64,000 nucleotides of DNA from Trichomonas vaginalis G3. Its lineage: Eukaryota > Parabasalia > Trichomonadida > Trichomonadidae. Position numbers and translations under genes: made by a program. The stretch lies in the NCBI RefSeq assembly GCF_026262505.1, contig NC_067205.1, positions 11,036,001-11,100,000 on the forward strand. The letters run 5' to 3'. The notes under the pieces are model-generated. The model saw only the letters and a program-made list of their open reading frames with translations. It searched no databases and was not told the origin of the DNA. Positions 29,310 through 40,866 of this stretch are shown here, piece after piece; the first letter of the stretch is position 1, and each line of letters begins with the position of its first letter.

Positions 29310-29971
29310 ATAAATTGTTAGTACTCATGTATATATTGTTAAATTAATCAAAATTATTTTTTTTTTACAATTGAGATTTGGAATGAAATTAATCAAAATA
29401 ATTTATATTCATTATGCTTATTTTTATTTTGGTGTCAGTAAGTACAAAGAAATCTGTGAACAATAGACGATACAACAACAGCTCGTAAAAACAGGATTTT
29501 TCCAACAGCATACATATGTGCATAAGAAACATATCTTAATTCCAAGATTTCATGTTCTGAATCCAATGTCAGACACGTTCCTATTGATCGAACTGTTATT
29601 TTCATCGATAACATAGAAGCTTTAATATAATGTAAACATTTATGTGTGAACAATGTTTTTCACAGTATTTTTGCCCTAACTCTATATTTAATACCCTTCA
29701 TATTCCATTGATCTTCGAAAATAGCGATTTATAGCATAAATTTCTTTGGAAATGAATATAACCACAAAATATAATCCTTTGGATATGCTAGATCATCTAA
29801 ATGACTGAAAATTTTACGAAATGTAATCACCAAGGGTTCTTTACATCATTCAGTTTTCAGAGGGATGATTGTATTGTAGCATTATATTCAATATTTACCA
29901 ACTCAAATCTCATGAAATAAGATTGTGCTCAGTCCTTACAGTTTTTTATATAAAAAAATAAATTCAAATAA
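29310..29971. other. Intergenic spacer
   Basis: 662 AT-rich bases between two plus-strand genes. A 72-codon minus frame (29435-29653) has no recognisable content. Nothing else seen. Confidence 0.6.
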
Positions 29972-31051
29972 ATGAATCTTACAGAAACATCCAAAACTCT
30001 TTTAGAAATGTTGGATAAAGTGGATGATTCAGACAACCACATAACAAATGATAAGATTTCTGTCAGTTCCAGGAATTCAAACACAGAATTCACATTCGAT
30101 AAATCGTATTCACCTGTGAAACTGAAAAAGAAGTCAGAGAAAGTTAAAAATTTCCTGAAAAAACAAAATGTTCCGAGAGAAATAAGCAAAGAAATCATAC
30201 AGAATCAAGAAAACTTCGAAAAATGGAGTTACTCAATTATTAATCCTCAAAATCAAAAGAAACCCTTAACTCCAACTCCACAAGTACAACATGAATACTC
30301 AAGTATTAAATCTTCTTCATCATTTTCTTCTTTTAAGAATGAAGATGGAAAAATCCTTGCAACAGATGATTTATCACCAGAGCAAAAACGAATTCAAGAA
30401 CTTGAGTTCAGACTCTCAACAATGGAAAAACGCTTACAAGATGAAACTCAAATCAGACAAATTCTTTCAGATTCATTACAAAAATTACTTACTTGCATTA
30501 AGGATAAAAGCATCTTAATCAAGTCATCTACCATCAATAATGTTGATACAATGTTTTCCAGGCTTAATCTCCCAAGTCCAAGACCAGCAACAGCGAGATT
30601 ATTGAATCAGGAAATAGATTCATTAATTTCGGATCTGAAAACAGAAACTAAGATACCAAGCCCATCTTTGTCACGTTACTCTCCAACTTTCGAAACTAAT
30701 AATACTGCAAACGTTGAAATTTTATCAAAAGGCTGTTTTGATCTGGCCAATTCTTTAGCAAAAGGATTCTACTCAGGTAAACTTAGTGATTTCGCAGAAT
30801 TATCCAAGAATCCTGTTGAATTTGCAAGACAAATAGGACAGATAAAGCAAGCACATGACGTTGGACTTGCGGATATTAAACTGAAGTGCGAGTTGTATAA
30901 AAAGATGTGTGATCAAATCGAAGAATTAGATAATAAGAAGATTATTTCAGAAAAAACTGCGGAATTGGTTCAAAGCTTGGCAAAGAAGATGAATGATATA
31001 TCCATACAGTTTAGAGAAGAATATGAAGATTTAGTTGATAATTTACATTGA
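29972..31051 (+). CDS. Coiled-coil protein of unknown function
   Basis: 359 residues, not recognised. A low-complexity, Ser/Lys-rich N-terminal half contains KLKKKSEKVKNFLKK (about residues 50-64). A coiled coil follows at about 138-175 (RIQELEFRLSTMEKRLQDE). The C-terminal third is helical and charged (KQAHDVGLADIKLKCELYKK, DLVDNLH end). There is no membrane segment or signal peptide, so it is cytoplasmic or cytoskeletal. The start is the first ATG after an AT-rich leader; the adjacent TCAAA does not fit the initiator consensus well. Confidence 0.75.
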   Translation: MNLTETSKTLLEMLDKVDDSDNHITNDKISVSSRNSNTEFTFDKSYSPVKLKKKSEKVKNFLKKQNVPREISKEIIQNQENFEKWSYSIINPQNQKKPLTPTPQVQHEYSSIKSSSSFSSFKNEDGKILATDDLSPEQKRIQELEFRLSTMEKRLQDETQIRQILSDSLQKLLTCIKDKSILIKSSTINNVDTMFSRLNLPSPRPATARLLNQEIDSLISDLKTETKIPSPSLSRYSPTFETNNTANVEILSKGCFDLANSLAKGFYSGKLSDFAELSKNPVEFARQIGQIKQAHDVGLADIKLKCELYKKMCDQIEELDNKKIISEKTAELVQSLAKKMNDISIQFREEYEDLVDNLH

Positions 31052-31667
31052 TAATTTTTTTATTTTTTATCAAATCATATTTGATTATTATATTCTTTTG
31101 TTTTTATATTAATTTTGACAATAAACACGCTCAACATGTATTATTATCAATTTTGAAAAATTTCCAATATATTTAAATAGTTATAGAAAAGAGGTTATGA
31201 ATTTACAGCTTATATCCTTAATAATTTCATTTCATCCAATTTACAATCCTTCATATCGAACAAAATCTAAATATTTTCAATATTTTCCAAAACAAGCTAT
31301 GAACTCAACGAAAATCCAAATGTCTTAACATAGAGTTCGTATTCATATACTATATTCAGCGTCCAGTATAGTTGATATTATTTTTGTCTCCATTTCTGAT
31401 GTAATGAAAAAATTTTATAGCTAAAAATCCAAATATTTTAAATCAAGACCATCGCGTATATCAAGTTCTCGTTTTTATAACGAAAAATACAAAGTTTTAA
31501 AAGATTTCATTTCAATTGTGAACGTATCGGAGCTCATCTGATCTATTTTTGAAACCCAAATCGTATTATATATAAGTTCCTCCTCTGAAAAGTCAATATC
31601 TGATCCTTACATCGAATTGTAACGGTTTTACTGCGCCATAAAATTTTTTCAATATTTTTTTTGTAGA
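31052..31667. other. Intergenic spacer
   Basis: 616 AT-rich bases between two plus-strand coiled-coil genes. Minus-strand frames here are shadows extending into the next gene. Nothing supported. Confidence 0.6.
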
Positions 31668-32825
31668 ATGGAAAATCAAGCAAATACTCAATCTTCTCAA
31701 GTTTCGCAAGTGTTTCAGACACAGAGAGAAGTATATAACATACGTGTACCTCAAAATCCATATACTCCTCGTCCTCCAATTTCGTACCGAAAACAAGAGC
31801 CAATTGTAAATTCAAATACAGATACAAGAATTGAATCAGCTCATGCACCACGAAGAATCAACTATGCTACAATTCTTCAGCAAAGAAAACGAAATCCAGC
31901 AAATGATATCTTAATTCACGAAAAATCAAATGATATTCAACGAATAACGACACAAGTTTTAATGGGTGATCAAATAGATGAAATGGATCCACAATTATTA
32001 GGACTTGTTGCTCTTAACTTACAAAACAGACGTAAACATCTTGAAACAAAAGGACAATTTAAAGATTCTATTCATGTCCAACAATGCATTGACAAGGTTC
32101 GCGAGGCCCAGTTAGAGGCAAATAAACTTGCTGCTCAAAGATACGCTTTAATTGATATAGATTTACGTAAATCATTCACAGATACAGATTCAACGATCAA
32201 CGAACATGTTTACGAAGCAGATCTTGCTAAACTTGACGTACGATACAAAAAGTTAGAAGAAGAATTGAAAAATCGTCAATTAAAAGAACTCGAAGAACAT
32301 GATTTAGAATGGAACAGTGAAGCTAAAACACGTCAGTATTCTCATCTTTCATCGAATTTACAAAACCTTCGAGATATGCACACGAAACTTGTAAAGGCCA
32401 AGCGTTATGAAGAAGCCAACATTGTTGAGAACGAAGCAAATATCAAGGAAGATGCAGAGATGCGCGCAAATATGGCAAAACGTGATTCTGATTACCAGAG
32501 ATCTTATGATCAATTATTAGAGAAACATAGAAAAGAAATTGAGCAACTTAAAGAAGCTAAACAGTCAAAGGTTAATTTGCTTACAAGAAAATCCGAAATT
32601 AATGATCAAATTATCGAAAATCGCAGAAGAATGTTAAGATTTAACGAAGATATCGCAATGGATAAAGAGAAACTTTGGAAATTAAGACACAGAACAGATC
32701 GATACAACATACCAGTCGCAGATTTGCAAGGAGCTTCTTCTGAACACAAAGGAATCACTCAAGTGCCAAAATGCAAAATGCTCAAGCTTCCACCTCTTGT
32801 TACGAAGTCAATGACCGGATATTAA
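31668..32825 (+). CDS. Long coiled-coil protein of unknown function
   Basis: 385 residues. The N-terminal 75 residues are Gln/Pro-rich and disordered (PQNPYTPRPPISYR). From about residue 120 to 350 the sequence is an almost continuous charged helix with heptad character (KLEEELKNRQLKELEEHDLE, LEKHRKEIEQLKEAK), separated by short breaks. There is no membrane segment, so it is a likely cytoskeletal or scaffold protein; no specific family can be named. A TCAATA lies 17 bases upstream of the ATG, an imperfect initiator. Confidence 0.75.
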   Translation: MENQANTQSSQVSQVFQTQREVYNIRVPQNPYTPRPPISYRKQEPIVNSNTDTRIESAHAPRRINYATILQQRKRNPANDILIHEKSNDIQRITTQVLMGDQIDEMDPQLLGLVALNLQNRRKHLETKGQFKDSIHVQQCIDKVREAQLEANKLAAQRYALIDIDLRKSFTDTDSTINEHVYEADLAKLDVRYKKLEEELKNRQLKELEEHDLEWNSEAKTRQYSHLSSNLQNLRDMHTKLVKAKRYEEANIVENEANIKEDAEMRANMAKRDSDYQRSYDQLLEKHRKEIEQLKEAKQSKVNLLTRKSEINDQIIENRRRMLRFNEDIAMDKEKLWKLRHRTDRYNIPVADLQGASSEHKGITQVPKCKMLKLPPLVTKSMTGY

Positions 32826-33734
32826 TTGTTATTTTTATTGTTATAATGTTAAAATGTTATTTTATTTCGATTAATTCTATTTGATACTATTTTATATGAA
32901 GTATGTATGAAAAGAATACCAAACTATATATTACCTTAAACAATTGGAGAGATTTAAAAAATTATATTGACAAATTATTCTAAAATTATTATATCGAACT
33001 ACATAATGAATAGATTTCACAAATCTAAGAACACGCCTTGAATCTAATTATGGAAAATAACAATTATGAGCTCAATTGAATATAGTTTACCAGAATAATG
33101 GTAATAAAGCTTGGAAATATTTCTTACTCTTCATGCACATATACTAACAATATTATCTTTTAGCTAATAATGAATGGTTTCGATCTCTTTTTGCGAAATG
33201 GAAAAGCTCTATAATAATATGTAAGTTTCCCAATATAAACATTAATGAATAACATTTTTATAACGTTCTTATTATTTTCAGCCTATAATACATTAATGAA
33301 AGAAATTTCGAAATATTAACAGTAAAATTAAGCGTAATGACTGCAATTTTATTGATGAATGATGCATACTAATATGAATTTTTATAAGAATATAATAGTA
33401 TTCCTTTGGAGAAATGCCAAAAGCTCATATCAGGCAAACAAATACCATTGCAATTTTTAAATTTTAAGGTTGGATTGCTTCTGTCCCTCAGAAATTTTGA
33501 CATGCGATACCTAAGAAAAAATAAACTAAAATATAAATGCCAAGATGAAATCAAAAACAAAATAAGTAGTATATATAGTCATATATTGTCGTCAAAAAAT
33601 CATTTCCTCCAATTTTACCAATTACGTATTCATCTTCATCAGACTTTGATTTATGGATTGCTCTAGTTGGAGCTGATGCAGATGATCCGACATTTCTAGA
33701 CAAGCATCTTGAAAAGTTAGAGTCTCTTTTAACG
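32826..33734. other. Intergenic spacer
   Basis: About 900 bases, AT-rich. The last about 155 bases (33579-33734) are open in the frame of the next gene and read protein-like (SDFDLWIALVGADADDPTF), see that entry. The earlier part holds nothing I can support. Confidence 0.6.
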
Positions 33735-36700
33735 ATGATTTTGGAGAAAAATCAGTTCGATCTTCCTATAACAGGGAAAGAAAATGCTTTATTCAAAGAA
33801 ATTTACTTCAAAATCATTCCAAAGATGCGAAAATATGGGCAAATGTCGGAGGATCTGCAAAACAAGTTCATTAAATTTTTCGATTTACTGATTAAAGTAG
33901 GTCTAACAGGCTTAAACAAAAATTCAAACGAACGAATCCAGATTCTTACTCAACTTGCCTTCGATCAAAATTGCCAAACTTTCAATAATAACAAAGAAGC
34001 TCATCTTGATGAGAAAATCCTCGAATTATTTAAAAACAACAAGATATACGATACTTTTCTTGAGTTCCTTGATAAAGATGACGCTACAATATCCGCTTGT
34101 TTCGCTTTAAGTCAAGTTTTTATTTCATTACAGATATACTTTACTGATTTTGACATTGTAAAAGCGTTTAACAAATTGTTCGATGCCATTGTACGCGCCG
34201 GTAAGAAAAATGCTCGTCTTTTTGTCACTTCAGAAGTTTCAAAATTCAAAGACATCATTTCACAGCATTTTTACAACTCAAATCTTTGTTGCCGTATGAT
34301 GGATATCTACGCTGTCCTTGCCAGTTGCGAAATTTTCGATAGACAATTATATGGATATCAAATGATCCAAAAGAACCTTGAAAATCCGATGACACAAGAC
34401 TACTCATTGAATTGGTTTTCAAACGAAAGCAATTTGGAGATCCTAAAACGTCAAGAACTGCATCCACAAATTATGCCAATTTTAGCAACAATTATTTCCA
34501 TACTAGAAAAGGAAAACTTACTTCCTTTCCATATTATAACTGAATTATGGAACCAAAATAACGTTATCCATTCAAGTGATTTAGATTCTTTTTATAAAAT
34601 GTTTTTAATCATCGGAGAATCGATACAAAGCAAGAATTTCAGTGAATACATCAGCTTAGTAACAAGTCCTGACAACAAAACAAGTCAATGGTTCAATTTT
34701 ATAATTAATTTAGCAGTTGTTTTCGGGAAAAGAGAAGATGGTAATGATCCATTCAATGATTTAAGGTCTTATATCTGTAAATTCGCTTTTGATGACAATT
34801 CAGATTTCAATGACCAAGCAAAACACGGTTTGGTCCTTGTTTTGAAATATCACATCACTTTTGACAAAATTATTGATATTTCAAAAGTTTTGATAGAAAA
34901 TTTACCTAATGAATGCTTTTACATTATGCAGAAGATCATTGAGAATGTTAATATAACAGACATGAAGTTAATCATGGAGTTGTTACATATGGCTTTTGAT
35001 CAAATCATGAAAACAAAAAATAGAAAACAAATTTATGAATTTTTAGTCAGTTTTTGCACAAAATTCGATGTTTATTTCGATAAAGATTTGTGCAAATTGG
35101 TTTTTGATAAAGACCAGGATTCACATTATTATGATTTCCTTTCTAAACTGATTGAAAACGCGTTGATTGACACATCAATTTTAGTTTCTTTCATCATGGA
35201 ACAGAAAAATATTAATTTTTGTTCTTCTTTCGTTTCTCTTTTGAAAAAAATTGTGTTAAGTGATATTCCTGAAGAAGGAATTGACGAATATCCAATACCA
35301 CATGAAGAATTGTTGTGGAAATTCGTGAAGATCAATTCAGATCAACAAAACGAAATTGCAGAATTTCTCGTGAAATGTTACATGAGAAATGATTTAAGAA
35401 AAATTTCAAATAATGAAATGATTGACACTTTTTTGGAAAAATGGATTTCAGAAAATCCGGAACTCACTGATAAAATGATGATTAACCTTTTACACTTGTT
35501 TATAACGATATGCGAGAAGAAAGTTGATTATGAAGATTTCGATTTGAAACCACATTTATATGAAATTTCTCCAAAAGTTGAAATCGAAGTTTCTTTCCAA
35601 AAACAAACAATGAAATTAATTGTTTCATCAAGGATATCAATCTCTGCTTTAACCAAAAGAGTCTGCCAGTCATATGGTGATTATCATTACTCTTTCCAGT
35701 TGAAAATGGAAAACTCTGTTTTGAATCCAAACAAAATTTTGTCAGATTATAAACTCACTTCACCTGTCAAAATGACATTAGTTCAGACGAATGAACAAAT
35801 GAAAACAAGAAGTGCTAGAGAGTATGATGAGCTTCCAAGCAATGTTATTTATGAATCACATTATGAAATTGTTGAAAAAATGATTGAATTAATTAAAAAT
35901 GATGATGAAGAAGCCAAAAAACTTTTGGATGACTTGCCAACATATAAAAACACATTGGAACAGATTAATAATATAGAAGATGATGAGATCTTTGATTACA
36001 GTGGCTTCCTTCCTCTTCATCATCCTCTTTATTTCATGTATAACTTCGAAACATTGATATCTAGTGACAAATGGCCGAAAATGACGCATAATGGTGGTTT
36101 CTTGTATATCATTGGTTGTATTGAAGATTCTGATAACAATATCTGTGAAAATATTATTAATTTTATTTCCAAAAAATTCTCAAAAAGAAAGAAAAACAAA
36201 TATTCACAACAAATTTTAACAAGTTGTTTAATAAGAATTGCAAATCAATTTGAAGATAGCGAAGAACTATTAGGGCCTATTTTTACTATGTTATCTGATT
36301 TAGTTAATCTCAATGAGGAGATCCAATTCCCTCATGATTTCGATGAAATTGTTTCAATGATTTTGGAAAGTGACAATTCAAATATAATTGAAAATTCACA
36401 AGTTTTTCTCAATAATAAAGTGCCAATTTCACAAGATATAATCATACACTCGTTGCGTGATGCAGGCCATGAAACTAAAGGACAGATCTATGAGATTTTA
36501 GTACAGCATTTAACTGATTTTGATGAAAATCTTTTCGAAGAAATTGTCAAAACATTAAAAGGAAAAAAAGTGACATATTTAAAGCCATGTTTACTTTGTC
36601 TTAAAAGTCTTGTACAAATGGAAGACATGGATGAGAACTACAAAGATATCGTCTGTGAAATGTTAATCGACAAGTACTTAAGACTCGATAGTGATAGAAG

Positions 36701-39662
36701 TGACGGTTATTTTAAATTAGTTTGTTCGATTTTGAGTATTATTAATAACGAAAGATTAAATGAACATATTGATGACATTTTCCAGAATTCCAAGTCAATA
36801 AGGAACTGGGATACCAGTGGTGACATTGAAACGAAACATAAAAACGGAGCAGGACTGATAAATTTAGGTGCAACTTGTTTCTTTAATTCAACTTTACAAC
36901 AATTCTATGCGATCCCTCAAATCAGAAAAAGTGTCATTGAATATGAAGGTGACAACTTGATTTTGAAAGAGCTGAAAGAGTTATTTTCGAAGTTGTATTA
37001 TTCAGAAAGGCAAAGCCAATCAACAGAGAAATTGATCAATTCATGGGTTGGCTGGGATGGACAGAAATTAAATCCAGTTATTCAACAAGATGCTTGTGAG
37101 TTTTTACAAGATTTATTGGATAAACTTGAGAAAGGACTTGGCGTAGATTTCGTACATTCATTGTTTAAAGGAACAACAACACATTACACAGAAGGAATCA
37201 ATGAAAAATACGAAAGCCAAAAAACAGAATCATTTTTAACTTTGACAGTTCCTGTAAAAGGATCTACTAATATTAATGATTCTTTCGAGCAAATGTCTGC
37301 ACCGGAATTCTTCACAGGACAAAATAAAATAGAAGCAGAAGGTTTAGGTAAAATAGATGCAAGAAGATACGCAAAACAAACTGAAATTCCGCAATTTTTG
37401 ATTATGCAATTGTCACGTTTTGAATATAATTATCAAACATGGCAAAGAATCAAAATTGACACTCCTTTCATTTTTCCTATCAATCTATTAGTCAATAACT
37501 CCAAATACAAGTTATGTGGAGTCATTGTTCACATGGGAACTGCTGAATTTGGTCATTACGTTTCTTATGTAAGGGACAGATTCACTCAGAAATGGACTTA
37601 TTTCAATGACGACCAAGTCAGTGAAATTTCTGAAAATGATGTATTGCAAACATCGTATGGAAGTAACACGAGAAGTGCTTATCTTTTGTTTTATGATAAA
37701 GAAGGTATCGAATACGAAAACGACATCGAAATTGATGAAGAAATCAAAACAGAAATCGATGAAGATAACAATCAAATACAGATTTCTAGTTTGATTTATT
37801 CGACACCTTTCTATTGTTTAATGAGAGATTTAATGAATGATTTGACATTGGAATATTTCTTGAAATACTTCCCATTCACGAAACACACTGAGAAAGCAAG
37901 TGTTTTAGGTGAAGGACTGATCAAGAAAATGGCAACAGATGACACAATTCACGATAGATTGAAAGATAAATTTAACACTGGAGAATTCACAGATGGAATG
38001 ATTTATTCTCCAAACGAAAAAGTCAGAGAATATACTTTGATGTTAATTAAAGAAATTGGTGTTTCTGAAATGACATGGGCTGGTGCAAGTAATTTCTTTT
38101 CTGTCATGGCACATATTCACGCTTATCCACAAGGTTTGTATCCTTTCTTTGATTTGTTATATCTTTGTTTGGAGAATGATGAAATCCTAGAAAACGCAAG
38201 AGAAGATAATTGGCCATATAAAATTCATGCATTGTTAACAAAAAGAATTCCTGATTATTGCCTTGAAAAAGACAAAAATATCAATGAATACTATGAATCA
38301 ATTGATATTATGCCTTTAATCAATGTACTTGATTTACTCTCTCAAATGGAAGATCAAGATATTATTAATTATTTGACATCTATTGATTTTGTTTGTAATG
38401 TTTTGTTTTCGAAAACAAGTCTTAGAAAATTTGTTGCTATTTTGGAAACTTATGTTGAAGACTTCACTGATTACATTACTCACGCAATAGCAAATAATGC
38501 ACCTCTTGAAAGGATAACTAACTTTACTTTCTTAGTACAACCTGAAGATACTGTTCATTATTTGTTGAATTTAGTTTGTCAAATTTCCATTTCTAATTGG
38601 TTGGCTACTTTTTGTCTCCTCGCGAAGAAGAGGATGCATGTTGATAGGTTCATTGATTCATTAAAGGACTGGATTAACTATTTAGCTTCAGAAGATGGCG
38701 ATGAACGAATAACTGCTTATTATTTGATCATTTTCTTATGTCCACACAAAATGTTCCAAGTAAATCTTCCTCAATTTCCTTTGAATTTACAAATTGATGC
38801 TTCCGATGTTACTTTTACTCCTCAAGAAGACAAGCAGTTAGTTGATCGCTGTTTGAGTATTCTTGATTGCATACATTATTGTAGTGAAGATTTATTCTCC
38901 AAAGCTTGTGAAATTTACTCAGATTCTCCAAATTCTATTATCCCTTTGATAAATGCAATTATGACTTTATGTCATGCAGCAGGAGACACGAGACAAAGTG
39001 ATCTTTTGAAAGAACTCTTGGATAAACTTAGAGGATATACACATCCGTTCGATACTCCTGTAGAAATGATATTAAACAAATTGGCAACTTTTTGTAATTT
39101 TGTAAAAGTGGCAGATGATTTTGTTTCACCTCACTTATCATCCAAAGATGAAAAACTTGCTCAAGCATATGCAGGAGGACTTGCCAAACATCTTTTGACT
39201 GAAGGAATATCCACGAAATGCGCATTGATTTTGCTGAAAATGTATATAAACATCCCGAGAAGTTCGATTTATCAAAGTATCAGAGAATTGTTTACTTTGG
39301 TTTGTTTGCAGCAACCAAATGTCGTAAGGACATTTTTGAACACGGAAGAACTCCATCCGCCATCAATGAACTTCGTTTTGTTCCTTGCAAAAACTGCTGA
39401 AGTTCAATTTTCTGCATTAAAGTTACTTTCGCAATCCTTGAGTTTGCTTGATGCTGTAAATGCAAATAAGATAGTTGCAGACTGCATAAAGTACAATAAT
39501 GGTGATTTGATTGAAGAAGAATTAAGAAAAATTGCAAATTGCGACTATGTCAAAGATGAAGCAAAGGAAGCAGTCCTGAAGCTTCTTAATAGTGAGGAAT
39601 TGCATAAAGAAGAGCCAAATCTTATTCTTGAAACGGAAGAGCCGAAATCTCCAAAGAATTAA
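33735..39662 (+). CDS. Giant ubiquitin-specific protease (C19) in a HEAT-like helical scaffold
   Basis: 1,975 residues. A USP domain at about residues 1035-1320 has all expected boxes: LINLGATCFFNSTLQQF with the catalytic Cys1048, QQDACEFLQDLL, and the His box EFGHYVSY with His1274, then WTYFNDDQV. Long helical HEAT/ARM-like regions flank it on both sides, as in the USP9X/USP24/USP34 group; a ubiquitin-like stretch may lie around 610-680. It removes ubiquitin from proteins; substrates are unknown. The first ATG is at 33735, yet the same frame is open for 52 more codons back to a TAG at 33576-33578 and looks coding, without any ATG. So the true N-terminus may be damaged or begin in a way not visible here. 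Confidence 0.85.
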   Translation: MILEKNQFDLPITGKENALFKEIYFKIIPKMRKYGQMSEDLQNKFIKFFDLLIKVGLTGLNKNSNERIQILTQLAFDQNCQTFNNNKEAHLDEKILELFKNNKIYDTFLEFLDKDDATISACFALSQVFISLQIYFTDFDIVKAFNKLFDAIVRAGKKNARLFVTSEVSKFKDIISQHFYNSNLCCRMMDIYAVLASCEIFDRQLYGYQMIQKNLENPMTQDYSLNWFSNESNLEILKRQELHPQIMPILATIISILEKENLLPFHIITELWNQNNVIHSSDLDSFYKMFLIIGESIQSKNFSEYISLVTSPDNKTSQWFNFIINLAVVFGKREDGNDPFNDLRSYICKFAFDDNSDFNDQAKHGLVLVLKYHITFDKIIDISKVLIENLPNECFYIMQKIIENVNITDMKLIMELLHMAFDQIMKTKNRKQIYEFLVSFCTKFDVYFDKDLCKLVFDKDQDSHYYDFLSKLIENALIDTSILVSFIMEQKNINFCSSFVSLLKKIVLSDIPEEGIDEYPIPHEELLWKFVKINSDQQNEIAEFLVKCYMRNDLRKISNNEMIDTFLEKWISENPELTDKMMINLLHLFITICEKKVDYEDFDLKPHLYEISPKVEIEVSFQKQTMKLIVSSRISISALTKRVCQSYGDYHYSFQLKMENSVLNPNKILSDYKLTSPVKMTLVQTNEQMKTRSAREYDELPSNVIYESHYEIVEKMIELIKNDDEEAKKLLDDLPTYKNTLEQINNIEDDEIFDYSGFLPLHHPLYFMYNFETLISSDKWPKMTHNGGFLYIIGCIEDSDNNICENIINFISKKFSKRKKNKYSQQILTSCLIRIANQFEDSEELLGPIFTMLSDLVNLNEEIQFPHDFDEIVSMILESDNSNIIENSQVFLNNKVPISQDIIIHSLRDAGHETKGQIYEILVQHLTDFDENLFEEIVKTLKGKKVTYLKPCLLCLKSLVQMEDMDENYKDIVCEMLIDKYLRLDSDRSDGYFKLVCSILSIINNERLNEHIDDIFQNSKSIRNWDTSGDIETKHKNGAGLINLGATCFFNSTLQQFYAIPQIRKSVIEYEGDNLILKELKELFSKLYYSERQSQSTEKLINSWVGWDGQKLNPVIQQDACEFLQDLLDKLEKGLGVDFVHSLFKGTTTHYTEGINEKYESQKTESFLTLTVPVKGSTNINDSFEQMSAPEFFTGQNKIEAEGLGKIDARRYAKQTEIPQFLIMQLSRFEYNYQTWQRIKIDTPFIFPINLLVNNSKYKLCGVIVHMGTAEFGHYVSYVRDRFTQKWTYFNDDQVSEISENDVLQTSYGSNTRSAYLLFYDKEGIEYENDIEIDEEIKTEIDEDNNQIQISSLIYSTPFYCLMRDLMNDLTLEYFLKYFPFTKHTEKASVLGEGLIKKMATDDTIHDRLKDKFNTGEFTDGMIYSPNEKVREYTLMLIKEIGVSEMTWAGASNFFSVMAHIHAYPQGLYPFFDLLYLCLENDEILENAREDNWPYKIHALLTKRIPDYCLEKDKNINEYYESIDIMPLINVLDLLSQMEDQDIINYLTSIDFVCNVLFSKTSLRKFVAILETYVEDFTDYITHAIANNAPLERITNFTFLVQPEDTVHYLLNLVCQISISNWLATFCLLAKKRMHVDRFIDSLKDWINYLASEDGDERITAYYLIIFLCPHKMFQVNLPQFPLNLQIDASDVTFTPQEDKQLVDRCLSILDCIHYCSEDLFSKACEIYSDSPNSIIPLINAIMTLCHAAGDTRQSDLLKELLDKLRGYTHPFDTPVEMILNKLATFCNFVKVADDFVSPHLSSKDEKLAQAYAGGLAKHLLTEGISTKCALILLKMYINIPRSSIYQSIRELFTLVCLQQPNVVRTFLNTEELHPPSMNFVLFLAKTAEVQFSALKLLSQSLSLLDAVNANKIVADCIKYNNGDLIEEELRKIANCDYVKDEAKEAVLKLLNSEELHKEEPNLILETEEPKSPKN

Positions 39663-40000
39663 TTTTTATTTCTAATTTTATTTTTGTTTTTTGTTACATA
39701 TAGATCATTGGAAACACAGATATACTATGATTTATATATTTTATTATATATTATTATTTTTTATTTTATATACATATATATATTAAATGAATTGTTTTAC
39801 GATTTGTTATAACTTACTTTTCTATGTTTATCCTTCATATGCCAGTTCCTGAAAACATAAAATTTAATGTTAGAAATATATTTCAAATTTCAAATTAAAG
39901 CTGAAGCTCGAGCTTTACTTTATCATTTACTTGTGAAGATGCTGTTGAATTGTTGTATTGTTCATATTAGAAATACAAAAAAGTGCCATTAATTTCGAAT
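39663..40000. other. Intergenic spacer
   Basis: About 340 bases of very AT-rich sequence with TATATA runs; no supported feature. Confidence 0.6.
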
Positions 40001-40498
40001 ATGAATCCGAATTCTTTTCCAAATCCTGCTCCTCAGAAATTTTATATACCACCACATAACATGCAAAGTTTACCACAATTTGTTCAATTTTCGGATATTC
40101 AGATTTCAAATCAAAATCAAGCGCCTCCACGATTCAATATGCCTCTAGAAAACAGACCAAATCCAATGTTTAATTCAAATCCATATATACAACAGCAATA
40201 CAATGTTCCACAAAATAATCCTATTCCAAATATTCCACAAAATATGAATAAAGTACCAGAAAATCCATATTCAATACCACTAATGCCGAATTCTAATCCA
40301 GAATATCAAATACCAAATGCAGAAGAAACTCTTATTCAATCAATCATGAAACAGTATGCAAACTCTCCATTAATGCTTAGGAAATCACCAGAAGAACAAC
40401 GTATCATTGCTAAAAATATCATGATGAGTCAAGTAATGAGCTTACATACAGTAATTAATCAATTGGCTCTACAAAAGAAAGTCAATGAAGATCCGTCC
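40001..40498 (+). CDS. Pro/Asn/Gln-rich protein, 3' end split off by a transposon
   Basis: 166 codons up to the transposon. The first 115 residues are rich in P, N and Q (FPNPAPQKFYIPPHNMQSL); residues about 115-166 are helical (RKSPEEQRIIAKNIMMSQV). Not recognised; possibly a disordered adaptor or RNA-associated protein. The TTAA-flanked element sits at 40499. Across the element, the base after the far TTAA continues the same frame: LNINNYDI and then TAG at 44571-44573, so only the last eight codons were displaced. As the locus stands, translation runs on into the transposon and stops at 40759, replacing them with about 85 residues of element-coded sequence (RVHPYVRLFERRR...). The start at 40001 is the first ATG. 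Confidence 0.7.
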
Positions 40499-40866
40499 TT
40501 AAGGGTGCACCCGTATGTACGTTTATTTGAGAGGAGGAGGATTACCCTCTCAATTTTGAGGGATTCGTTAGTTTATTTTCTCGATGAATATGCAATAAAA
40601 TTTGATTTTTACCTTATCAATATACTTCATATAATATACACATGTTCATGTAAAAACTTTTTTCCAAAATCCTCAGGAATTAAGGGATTTTTGAATTTTA
40701 AGAATTTTTTTCGAATTTTTTCGAAAAAAAAATATTTTCAGAACAGCCTTAACGGCTAAGATTTAGGAACAATGTTAAGTATCAAAAAGAAAGGAGGTCT
40801 GATATAGACAACATATATCGTTGAAGGTTGAAAAAATCTCTAATATTTGAGCCCAAAATTTCAAAT

